Source: Burkholderiales bacterium
GTDB taxonomy: Bacteria; Pseudomonadota; Gammaproteobacteria; Burkholderiales; SG8-39
Length of the DNA stretch: 8,820 nucleotides
NCBI GenBank assembly: GCA_919902965.1
Contig: CAKKSJ010000482.1
Location: 1 to 8,820, forward strand
Direction of reading: 5' to 3'
Part shown: piece by piece, positions 1 through 5,686 of the stretch
How positions within the stretch are numbered: position 1 is the first letter of the stretch
Layout: every line of letters begins with the position of its first letter
The notes under the pieces: generated by a model
Told to the model about the DNA's origin: nothing
Database searches by the model: none
The model's input: only the letters and a program-made list of their open reading frames with translations
Program-made: the position numbers and the translations under genes

Positions 1-516
1 GTGGTGACCCTCAACGACGGCGTGCCGGGCGAGAAGTCGATCTCGGTCGCCTGCATGCACTGCTCGGATGCGCCGTGCATGGCGGTGTGTCCGGTGGACG
101 TGTTCTACCGCACCGAGGAAGGCGTGGTGCTGCACGACAAGGACGGCTGCATAGGCTGCGGCTACTGTTTTTATGCCTGTCCGTTCGGCGCGCCGCAGTT
201 TCCGCAGGCCGGCGCTTTCGGCATGCGCGGCAAAATGGACAAGTGCACCTTCTGCGCCGGCGGGCCGGAAGCGGACCATTCCGAGGCCGAGTTCGAGAAA
301 TACGGCTCCAACCGTCTTGCGCAGGGCAAGCTTCCCGCCTGCGTCGAAATGTGCTCGACCAAGGCGCTGCTTGGAGGCGACGGCGATGTGGTCGCCGACA
401 TATTCCGCGACCGCGCGCTCAAGCGCGGCAAGGGCGCCGAAGTGTGGGGCTGGAGTACGGCCTACGGCAAGCCCGACAAACCCCAGCAGCCGGCGCCGAA
501 AGGAGCGAAATCATGA
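1..516 (+). CDS. fdhB: Formate dehydrogenase beta (iron-sulfur) subunit, FDH3 type, 5'-partial
   Basis: Electron-transfer subunit carrying electrons from the molybdopterin catalytic subunit to the membrane cytochrome b subunit. The 171 visible residues show three cysteine groups of ferredoxin-type 4Fe-4S proteins: C18/C21/C26/C30, C50/C53/C56/C60, and C82/C85 with C114/C118. Full-length relatives have a fourth group (CxxCxxCxxxC) in about 30-40 further N-terminal residues. The GTG at position 1 lies where family members have an internal Val (the VVTLNDG stretch), so the gene almost certainly begins left of the window and the GTG is not the true start. There is no C-terminal membrane helix, unlike E. 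coli FdnH, which fits the shorter FDH3-type subunit. The stop overlaps the next ATG (ATGA), indicating tight co-translation with the lipoprotein gene. Function is assigned from family resemblance. The catalytic subunit is not in view. Confidence 0.93.
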   Translation: MVTLNDGVPGEKSISVACMHCSDAPCMAVCPVDVFYRTEEGVVLHDKDGCIGCGYCFYACPFGAPQFPQAGAFGMRGKMDKCTFCAGGPEADHSEAEFEKYGSNRLAQGKLPACVEMCSTKALLGGDGDVVADIFRDRALKRGKGAEVWGWSTAYGKPDKPQQPAPKGAKS

Positions 517-779
517 TCAACGCGCGCAGGATAGTGCTCGTCCTGGCCGCAATTGCCGCTGCCGCCGCGCTGGCGGGCTGCGGCGAATCCGATCAGGTGA
601 TCGTGTATCAGCAGGGCAAGTATCAGGGCAAGCCGGATACCCGGCCCTGGGACAATGCGCCCGGCACCGATGGCACCTACACCACGTCCAAGTGGAACAA
701 AGGCGACAAGAGCAGTTGGGAATCCGCGCTGAGGACGCGCAGCCAGAACCAGAACGAATACGTGCGCATAGGCGACTAG
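513..779 (+). CDS. Small lipoprotein of the formate dehydrogenase operon, unknown function
   Basis: An 88-residue protein. The start at 513 is chosen because ATG overlaps the upstream TGA (ATGA) and AGGAG lies at 501-505. The reading frame stays open far upstream, but that part is only the shadow of the beta subunit gene. Residues 4-20 form a short basic N-region and an Ala/Leu-rich core, followed by a lipobox L20-A21-G22-C23, so Cys23 should be lipidated and the mature part periplasmic. The mature 65 residues are polar, rich in Gly, Lys, Asp and Trp (W46, W61, W69), with an Arg/Gln/Asn-rich C-terminus. I recognise no domain. Its place between the beta and gamma subunit genes suggests a role in assembling, anchoring or bridging the complex on the periplasmic face. 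That role is inference from position only. Confidence 0.85.
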   Translation: MINARRIVLVLAAIAAAAALAGCGESDQVIVYQQGKYQGKPDTRPWDNAPGTDGTYTTSKWNKGDKSSWESALRTRSQNQNEYVRIGD

Positions 780-788
780 GGAGGAATC

Positions 789-1838
789 ATGCGAGCCAAA
801 ACTTCAGGCGTGCGAAATTTCCTCCTCGGTTTGCTGCTGCTTTTGTCTCTGGGCGGCGGGAGCGCGTGGGCACAGGCGCAGTCTCAGGATACCCAGGCGC
901 AGCGCCAGCAAGTGCAGCCGGGCAATAACGCGCCGGTGTGGCGCGACGTGCGCTCGGGCAAGGAGGCTTATACCTCGGTCAAGGGGCGCGAGACCGGCGT
1001 TCTGATCCAGTCCGAAGGCGAAACCTGGCGCAGACTCCGCAATGGGCCGATCAGCTTTTATGGCGGCTGGCTGGTGGTGCTGGTGCTGATCGCCATGGCG
1101 GTGTTCTACAGGTGGCGCGGGCCGATGGACTTGCACAGTCCGCCAACCGGCAAGCTGATCGAGCGTTTTTCCGGCTTCGAGCGCATCGCCCACTGGAGCA
1201 TGGCGATCAGCTTTTGCATTCTCGCCATCACCGGCCTGATCACACTGTTCGGCAAGCACCTGCTGCTGCCGGTGATTGGTCACACGCTATTCAGCTGGCT
1301 GGCGGATTTCGGGAAGATTCTGCACAACTTCGTCGGCCCGATCTTCATGTTCAGCGTCGTCGTATTCGTGATCAAGTTCATCCACGACAATATTCCGCGC
1401 GCCTACGACCTCACCTGGCTGGCAAAGGGCGCGGGCGTGATCGGCGACGAAGTCGTGCCGGCGGGCCGTTTCAACGCGGGGGAGAAGATCTGGTTCTGGG
1501 GCGGCGTGATCGGTCTGGGCAGCGTGTCCAGCGTCAGCGGCCTGGTGCTGGATTTTCCCAACTTCGATCAGTCACGCTCGGTGATGATCATCGCCAACAT
1601 CGTGCATGTCATCTCCGGAGTCTGGTTCATTTCCTGGTCGTTGACGCATATTTATCTGGGCACCCTGGGAACGACCGGCGCCTACGAGGGCATGCGCAAC
1701 GGCTACGTGGACGAGACCTGGGCGCGCGAGCACGCGCAATACTGGTACGAGGACGTCAAAGCCGGCAAAAGGGCGCTGCCCTCGGGCGAGCCTGACGCGG
1801 CGAGTTCGGCGAGCGCCCCGCCGCAGGTTCAACATTAA
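789..1838 (+). CDS. fdhC: Formate dehydrogenase gamma subunit, membrane cytochrome b556
   Basis: Membrane subunit that takes electrons from the beta subunit through two b hemes to quinone. It is 349 residues, preceded by GGGAGG about 5 nt before the ATG. Residues 1-29 look like a cleavable signal peptide (hydrophobic core 11-22, likely cut after AWA). A polar segment follows at about 30-88, then membrane helices at roughly 89-108, 135-155, 180-199, 236-255 and 268-290. Candidate heme ligands are H135 (in RIAHW), H179, H273 and H287. The 14-residue spacing of the last two equals the H155/H169 spacing in E. coli FdnI. The protein is much longer than FdnI/FdoI (about 215 residues) because of the signal peptide, periplasmic segment and extra first helix, an arrangement common in proteobacterial relatives. 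The symbol is generic. It sits between two small exported-protein genes. Confidence 0.94.
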   Translation: MRAKTSGVRNFLLGLLLLLSLGGGSAWAQAQSQDTQAQRQQVQPGNNAPVWRDVRSGKEAYTSVKGRETGVLIQSEGETWRRLRNGPISFYGGWLVVLVLIAMAVFYRWRGPMDLHSPPTGKLIERFSGFERIAHWSMAISFCILAITGLITLFGKHLLLPVIGHTLFSWLADFGKILHNFVGPIFMFSVVVFVIKFIHDNIPRAYDLTWLAKGAGVIGDEVVPAGRFNAGEKIWFWGGVIGLGSVSSVSGLVLDFPNFDQSRSVMIIANIVHVISGVWFISWSLTHIYLGTLGTTGAYEGMRNGYVDETWAREHAQYWYEDVKAGKRALPSGEPDAASSASAPPQVQH

Positions 1839-1851
1839 TCGGGAGAAAGGT

Positions 1852-2103
1852 ATGAAAACCAGAATAATGATCATCGCCGGCGCCCTGGCATTTGCATTGA
1901 GCGCAGGGCAGGCTCAGGCCAGGATACCGGTTGCACCCATGGACGACGCGGCCAAAGCCCAGGCCGAGGAAAAGAAAGCCAAGGCCGCCGAAGCAGGGAA
2001 GAAAGCGGCAGAACTGCTGGCGAAGGCTCAGGATCGTGTGGTGGAGCGCTACAAGAAAGAACAGTCCAAGAGCGGCAAGCTAGCGCCTGCGGCGAAGAAG
2101 TAG
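1852..2103 (+). CDS. Small exported Lys/Ala-rich helical protein of the fdh operon, unknown function
   Basis: An 83-residue protein with GGGAG and AAAGG just upstream of the ATG and only 13 nt after the gamma subunit stop, so it is probably the last gene of the operon. Residues 1-23 form a signal peptide (basic start, hydrophobic 5-18, AQA before the expected cut at 23/24). The mature 60 residues are dominated by Ala, Lys and Glu, with a continuous run from about 32 to 68 predicted to form a highly charged amphipathic helix or coiled coil. The tail is basic (ends AAKK). No Cys, heme or metal motif is present. No family is recognised. Operon position suggests a periplasmic accessory to formate dehydrogenase. 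The low-complexity composition makes homology-based claims unsafe. Confidence 0.8.
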   Translation: MKTRIMIIAGALAFALSAGQAQARIPVAPMDDAAKAQAEEKKAKAAEAGKKAAELLAKAQDRVVERYKKEQSKSGKLAPAAKK

Positions 2104-2123
2104 CCTGCCCCGCTGTCCATTGA

Positions 2124-2155
2124 GAAGGGGCGCTGCGGCGCCCCATTCCTATTTT
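2124..2155 (+). terminator. Probable intrinsic terminator of the fdh operon
   Basis: A perfect 7-bp GC stem (GGGGCGC at 2127-2133 paired with GCGCCCC at 2138-2144) closes a TGCG loop. The stem can extend by three pairs (2124-2126 with 2146-2148) across a one-base bulge at 2145. It is followed by the T-rich run ATTCCTATTTT. It lies 20 nt after the last fdh-operon stop and 31 nt before the cupin start, so it should end the fdh transcript or at least attenuate read-through. Confidence 0.7.
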
Positions 2156-2185
2156 GGGTACTTCGCGCGCGGGGGTGGAGGGAAA

Positions 2186-2572
2186 ATGGCGAAACGAAAA
2201 TTCAGTGTCAGCCATCTCAAGGATAGCGGATTCAGGGCCGACGGCCTGCGCGCTTTTTTTGAATACCGCGATCTCGGCGTCAAAGCCGCGACCGGCGGCG
2301 GTGCGCTAGCCCATGTCATCCGTGCGCGGCCTGGTGGCGCTTTCGTCGGCAAGACGCACTGGCACGATACCGAATTCCAGCTGGTCTATGTCCTGAAAGG
2401 CTGGATCAAATTCGACTACGAGGGCGTGGGCGAGGTGCTGCTCGAGGCAGGTTCCTGTGCCTACCAGCCCCCGGGCATCCGCCACCGGGAACTGGGGCAC
2501 TCGGACGATATTGAAATCCTGGAAGTCGTGATGCCGGGGAACTTCAAGACGGTTGAATTACCGGACCACTGA
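2186..2572 (+). CDS. Single-domain cupin protein
   Basis: A 128-residue protein. The start at 2186 is preferred because GGAGGG lies 4 nt upstream. An earlier in-frame ATG at 2120 would place the leader peptide across the terminator hairpin and has no ribosome site. Both cupin motifs are visible. Motif 1 runs from G55 with H58-W-H60, Q65 where many cupins have Glu, and G72. Motif 2 runs G89, P95, G97, H100. H58, H60, Q65 and H100 would form a 3-His/1-Gln metal site. The fold is a small beta-barrel. Such proteins may be dioxygenases, isomerases or binding proteins, and the substrate cannot be read from sequence. There is no signal peptide, so it is cytoplasmic. Its stop is 12 nt from the convergent DUF1330 stop. 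No clear promoter is seen in the 30 nt after the terminator. Confidence 0.9.
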   Translation: MAKRKFSVSHLKDSGFRADGLRAFFEYRDLGVKAATGGGALAHVIRARPGGAFVGKTHWHDTEFQLVYVLKGWIKFDYEGVGEVLLEAGSCAYQPPGIRHRELGHSDDIEILEVVMPGNFKTVELPDH

Positions 2573-2584
2573 CGCGCAAGAATC

Positions 2585-2872
2585 CTAGATCCCCTGCACC
2601 AGCAGCATGTTCATATTCGCCGCGCCTTTGCGCGCCTTGATCGCCAGCTGGTATTCGGGCGAGTTGTAGAAGGCTTTGGCTTTCTCCATCGACTCGAATT
2701 CCACCACCGTCAGCCGCTGCGGCTTCCAGTCACCTTCGATGGCCTCGTAAGCGCCGCCGCGGATGAGGTAGCGCCCGCCGTACTTGTCGATCGCCGCCGG
2801 CGCGAGTTTCTTGTATTCCTCGAACTGCGCCGGGTCGGTCACGTCGATGTCGACCACGAGATAGGCTGCCAT
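2585..2872 (-). CDS. DUF1330 family protein
   Basis: A 95-residue cytoplasmic protein of the DUF1330 family, which adopts the dimeric alpha-beta (ferredoxin-like) barrel fold. Typical landmarks are the opening AYLVVDIDVTDP, the Y20 region, the GGRYLIRGG segment at 32-40, the VVEFES strand at 56-61, and the AKAFYNSPEYQ segment at 65-75. Length matches the family (about 95-100). AGGA lies 7 nt upstream of the ATG. The gene starts 21 nt after the chrA stop on the same strand, so the two are probably co-transcribed. The biochemical role of the family is not established. The link to chromate transport is by position only. Confidence 0.92.
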   Translation of the reverse strand: MAAYLVVDIDVTDPAQFEEYKKLAPAAIDKYGGRYLIRGGAYEAIEGDWKPQRLTVVEFESMEKAKAFYNSPEYQLAIKARKGAANMNMLLVQGI

Positions 2873-2893
2873 TTTTTCCTGCTGTCGGTTCTG

Positions 2894-4243
2894 TTAAAGC
2901 ACCAAAGTGTAAGCGAATCCGGCTGCGCCGCAGGCCAGGATCACCGGGATGATGCCGGCTTTGTACCTGGACAAGGCGATGAACGCGACCAGGCCGGCGA
3001 GGGCGGCGAACCACTCGAAGCCGCCGCCGAAGCCGGCCGGCCAGAGCACGTGCCAGGCGAAGAATACGGCGAGGTTGAGAATCACGCCGACCACCGCCGC
3101 GGTGATGCCGGTGAGCGGGGCGGTGAACTTGAGGTCGCCATGCGTGGCCTCGACTAGCGGCCCGCCTATGAGTATGAACAAATAGGACGGGAGGAAGGTG
3201 AAAAAAGTAGCCACGGCACCACCGGCCATGCCGGCCCAGAGCGGGGACAGTGCATCCGCGCCGAAGATCTGCTTGGTCCAGGCGCCGACGAATCCGACAT
3301 AGGTCACGATCATGATCAGCGGACCCGGCGTGGTTTCGCCGAGCGCGAGTCCGTCGATCATTTGCTGCGGCGTGAGCCAGCCGTAGGTCTCGACGCCGCC
3401 CTGATAGACATAGGGCAGCACGGCGTAGGCACCGCCGAAAGTCAGCAGCGCTGCCTTGGTGAAAAACCATCCGATCCGGGTCAGGGTTCCGTCCCAGCCG
3501 TTCACCGCGTAGAGCCAGAGGATCGCGCCGGCCCAGAGCGCGAACCCGGCGACGCAAAAGCCGATGAAGCGCTGCCAGGCGAAACGCGCGTGCGCGGGCG
3601 TGGGCGTGTCATCGTCGATGATCGCCGCGCCGTAGCTGCTAATTCCGGCCGAGCCGTGACCGCCGCCGGTGACGAATTTCTTCGGCGCCAGGCGACCGCC
3701 GGCGAATCCGATCATGCCTGCTGCGAGAACGATGTAGGGGAAAGGCACTTTGAATGCAAATATGGCGACGAAGGCGGCGGCGCTAATCGCCCACAGCATG
3801 CCGTTCTTGAGCGCGCGCGAACCGATGCGGTAGGCGGCGAATACCACGATGGCCGTAACCGCGGGCTTGATGCCGTAGAGTATCCCGGCCACCAGCGGCA
3901 CATTTCCATAAACGAGATACACCCAGGTCAAGCCCATCAGGATGAACATCGACGGCAGCACGAACAGCACGCCGGCGATGAGGCCGCCCCAGGTGCGGTG
4001 CATCATCCAGCCGATATAAGTGGCGAGCTGCGTCGCCTCCGGCCCGGGCAGCAGCATGCAGTAATTGAGCGCATGCAGGAAGCGCTTTTCGGAAATCCAG
4101 CGCCGCCGCTCCACCAGATCCTGATGCATCATGGAAATCTGCCCGGTGGGGCCGCCGAAGCTGACGAAGCCGAGTTTGAGCCAGTACCAGAACGCTGTGC
4201 CCAGGCTTACCGGCGCGGGCGCTTGCTGCTTGTCTTCGTTCAT
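2894..4243 (-). CDS. chrA: Chromate transporter ChrA (CHR family, two-domain form)
   Basis: A 449-residue inner-membrane protein of the long-chain CHR family, whose characterised members export chromate and confer resistance. It contains two homologous halves. The N-half (about 14-180) has FGGP at 29-32, PGPEATQ at 66-72 and a hydrophobic series after it. The C-half (about 255-445) repeats FGG at 269-271 and PGP at 306-308. A hydrophilic linker (about 186-220) separates the halves. Length is slightly above the usual ~400 residues. The ATG at 4243 has no good Shine-Dalgarno of its own (only AGAAA). It lies 6 nt after the stop of a short upstream ORF, so translational coupling is likely. No chrB regulator is in view. 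Whether it moves chromate or another oxyanion, or supports sulfate balance, cannot be told from sequence. Confidence 0.94.
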   Translation of the reverse strand: MNEDKQQAPAPVSLGTAFWYWLKLGFVSFGGPTGQISMMHQDLVERRRWISEKRFLHALNYCMLLPGPEATQLATYIGWMMHRTWGGLIAGVLFVLPSMFILMGLTWVYLVYGNVPLVAGILYGIKPAVTAIVVFAAYRIGSRALKNGMLWAISAAAFVAIFAFKVPFPYIVLAAGMIGFAGGRLAPKKFVTGGGHGSAGISSYGAAIIDDDTPTPAHARFAWQRFIGFCVAGFALWAGAILWLYAVNGWDGTLTRIGWFFTKAALLTFGGAYAVLPYVYQGGVETYGWLTPQQMIDGLALGETTPGPLIMIVTYVGFVGAWTKQIFGADALSPLWAGMAGGAVATFFTFLPSYLFILIGGPLVEATHGDLKFTAPLTGITAAVVGVILNLAVFFAWHVLWPAGFGGGFEWFAALAGLVAFIALSRYKAGIIPVILACGAAGFAYTLVL

Positions 4244-4249
4244 GATTTT

Positions 4250-4366
4250 CTAGCGTACCGGTCGGCGTTGTGCGCTTCGGCGCGCGTCTATCAGGAAAGG
4301 CGCGTTGGCAGCGCCGTAACGCTGGAGAAGTTGGGAAACTGAAATGCTGGGAGTAACGGTGTCCAT
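4250..4366 (-). pseudogene. Truncated rhodanese-domain protein remnant or leader ORF upstream of chrA
   Basis: A 38-codon ORF with its own GAGG ribosome site about 8 nt before the ATG at 4366. The peptide starts with a short polar stretch, then SQLLQRYGAANAPFLIDARR. This matches the beginning of rhodanese-like domains, where a short helix and an APxLIDVR strand open the fold. Rhodanese or ChrB-like proteins are frequent partners of chrA. After residue 30 the similarity is lost and the frame ends at a TAG, only 6 nt before the chrA ATG. A full rhodanese domain needs about 100 residues including the catalytic Cys loop, so this product cannot be an active sulfurtransferase. I infer an internal deletion. 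An alternative is a regulatory leader ORF coupling translation to chrA. Confidence 0.55.
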
Positions 4367-4444
4367 GCGTATCCTCGCGCAATGAAAGCCGCAGAACTTG
4401 GACGGGACACCGTCTGACCGGGAGTCTGCAATTCCTGATGCGGG

Positions 4445-4473
4445 AATATACCGCTTCCGCTCGGGGCGTGCAA
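4445..4473 (-). promoter_or_regulatory. Candidate sigma70 promoter for the chrA unit
   Basis: On the minus strand TTGCAC (4473-4468) is followed by a 17-nt spacer and TATATT (4450-4445), close to TTGACA-17-TATAAT. Transcription would begin near 4438, giving a leader of about 70 nt before the 38-codon ORF. The leader contains a small inverted repeat, GACGG-4-CCGTC at 4401-4414. The promoter lies in the 129-nt gap after the regulator gene, which shows no convincing terminator. Confidence 0.5.
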
Positions 4474-4495
4474 TTAACACGGCAGGGGCAGACGC

Positions 4496-5566
4496 TCAGT
4501 TTCTTTTCGCTTTGCTGCTGCCAGCGAAGCCGCGGGTAAAACTAAGCAGGCTGCCGCTGTTCGCGTCGGCATAGCCCGGCAGACTGCGGATCACCCGCAG
4601 CATAGCCGGGCTGGCGATCGCCTCCCGCAAGCGCCGGATCGTGGGTTCTTTTGCAGCCTCGCTGCGGCAGGCGAGCAAATAGCGTTCGCGCTCCAGCAAT
4701 TTGAACGCGAGTCCGTATTGCAGCGCGGCGGCTTTCACGCCGAAACCGGCATCGGCCTTGCCCGCCGCAATGGTCGCCGCGACGGCCAGGTGGGTGAATT
4801 CCTCGGTCGAATAGCCGCGCAGGGCGTGGCCGTCGATGCCTGATTCCTGCAGCAACTGGTCGAACAGAAGCCTGGTGCCGGAGCCGCGTTGCCGGTTGAC
4901 GACACGCAGCTTATTGCCGGCCAGGTCGCCCAGACCGCGCACGTGCGCGGGGTTGCCCGGCGGCAGCATCAGGCCCTGCTCGCGCTCGATAAATCCGATC
5001 AGGCGATGTTGCCGGGGTTTGAGCCAGCGTTGAAAAGGGGCCAGCGCGCCCGGGTGTGATCCGAGCGGGATGTGAAAACCGGCCAGATCAGCGTGACCTG
5101 CCGCAAACGAGGAGAGCGCTTCCAGGCTGCCTTTGAACTCGAGGTCCAGTTCCAGGCCGAAGGCGGGTGCAATGCGTTCGCGCAACTCGATAAGCGCCAG
5201 GTCGTGGCTGGCATGCAGGCTCAGCCGCAGCGGTTCGCTCGCCGCTTGGGAAACCGGCGCGATTTCGATGGCGCTCGCTCTGCGCAGCAAGCGCTGCTCG
5301 GCGCCGGCGGTCCGTCGCAACAACTGCTGTCCTGCCTGCGTCAGGCTGACACCTTTGCCGCGCTGCATATCGACCAGGGGCACACCCAGCAGCGCCGCCT
5401 GCGCGTGCAGCAGCCCCCAGCCGTGGCGATAGGACAGGCCGACCTCGGCCACGGCTGCGGCAAGGTTTGCTCCGGCCTCGATCGCGGTGAGCAGCTGCAG
5501 CAGCCGTGCGTCGAGCGCGACGCCGTCGGCAATCCGCCATTGGAGTATTGGAACAAGTTTCGTCAT
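4496..5566 (-). CDS. ModE-like transcriptional regulator with C-terminal periplasmic-binding-protein-like domain
   Basis: A 356-residue regulator starting at ATG 5566. Residues 16-85 resemble the winged helix-turn-helix of ModE/LysR: a leucine-rich helix, AAAVAEVGLSYRHGW as the recognition region (36-50), a wing around RGKGVSLT (69-76) and AGQQLL. From about 110 to 335 the sequence resembles a type-2 periplasmic-binding-like domain, with NRQRGSGTR at 224-232 as the anion-loop signature of the PBP_like family. There are no TOBE/Mop domains as in E. coli ModE. Divergent orientation from tupA across 120 nt strongly suggests that it controls the tup operon in response to an oxyanion or a molybdenum/tungsten cofactor species. 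The longer TTG start at 5635 would span the predicted promoter and is not favoured. The Shine-Dalgarno is poor. Confidence 0.87.
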   Translation of the reverse strand: MTKLVPILQWRIADGVALDARLLQLLTAIEAGANLAAAVAEVGLSYRHGWGLLHAQAALLGVPLVDMQRGKGVSLTQAGQQLLRRTAGAEQRLLRRASAIEIAPVSQAASEPLRLSLHASHDLALIELRERIAPAFGLELDLEFKGSLEALSSFAAGHADLAGFHIPLGSHPGALAPFQRWLKPRQHRLIGFIEREQGLMLPPGNPAHVRGLGDLAGNKLRVVNRQRGSGTRLLFDQLLQESGIDGHALRGYSTEEFTHLAVAATIAAGKADAGFGVKAAALQYGLAFKLLERERYLLACRSEAAKEPTIRRLREAIASPAMLRVIRSLPGYADANSGSLLSFTRGFAGSSKAKRN

Positions 5567-5574
5567 GTATGTAA

Positions 5575-5603
5575 AAAATAGCCTATTTTCCTCTGTATGG
5601 CAA
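5575..5603 (-). promoter_or_regulatory. Candidate sigma70 promoter for the ModE-like regulator
   Basis: On the minus strand TTGCCA (5603-5598) is separated by exactly 17 nt from TATTTT (5580-5575). Transcription would start at about 5568, only 2-3 nt before the ATG at 5566, so the mRNA would be almost leaderless. That agrees with the lack of a clear ribosome site. Confidence 0.45.
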
Positions 5604-5651
5604 TAGTCAATAATGACAAATGCCTTAATATGCAATCAGTAACATGATATT
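5604..5651. promoter_or_regulatory. Candidate operators in the regulator-tupA divergent region
   Basis: Two inverted repeats stand out in this AT-rich gap. GTCA-ataa-TGAC lies at 5606-5617, immediately upstream of the regulator's proposed -35. AATAT at 5627-5631 and ATATT at 5647-5651 are separated by 15 nt and lie upstream of tupA. AT-rich half-sites in inverted orientation are typical of ModE-family operators, but neither matches the E. coli ModE consensus well enough to claim it. I could not find a convincing -35/-10 pair for tupA. Confidence 0.3.
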
Positions 5652-5686
5652 CCTTCGGGTAAGCTGCAGGCAGGGGAGAGTGTGGA

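Noticed and set aside
938..1795. + strand open frame of 285 codons inside the gamma subunit gene
   Set aside because: It is out of frame with a strongly supported cytochrome b subunit and has an Arg/Ala-rich shadow composition.
2120..2185. Upstream ATG at 2120 as the cupin start
   Set aside because: It overlaps the terminator hairpin and lacks a ribosome site, whereas ATG 2186 has GGAGGG at the right distance.
3362..4342. Long + strand open frame of 326 codons opposite chrA
   Set aside because: It is fully antisense to a clear two-domain ChrA and has a low-complexity Arg/Gly/His-rich translation typical of GC-rich shadow frames.
4381..4440. Possible riboswitch (for example a Mo/W cofactor element) in the chrA leader
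   Set aside because: Only a 5-bp hairpin and a short direct repeat (GTCTG twice) are visible. The leader of about 70 nt is too short and lacks the multi-stem architecture.
5567..5635. TTG at 5635 as the regulator start, adding 23 residues
   Set aside because: The extra residues cross the predicted promoter, do not resemble ModE N-termini, and TTG is a rare start.
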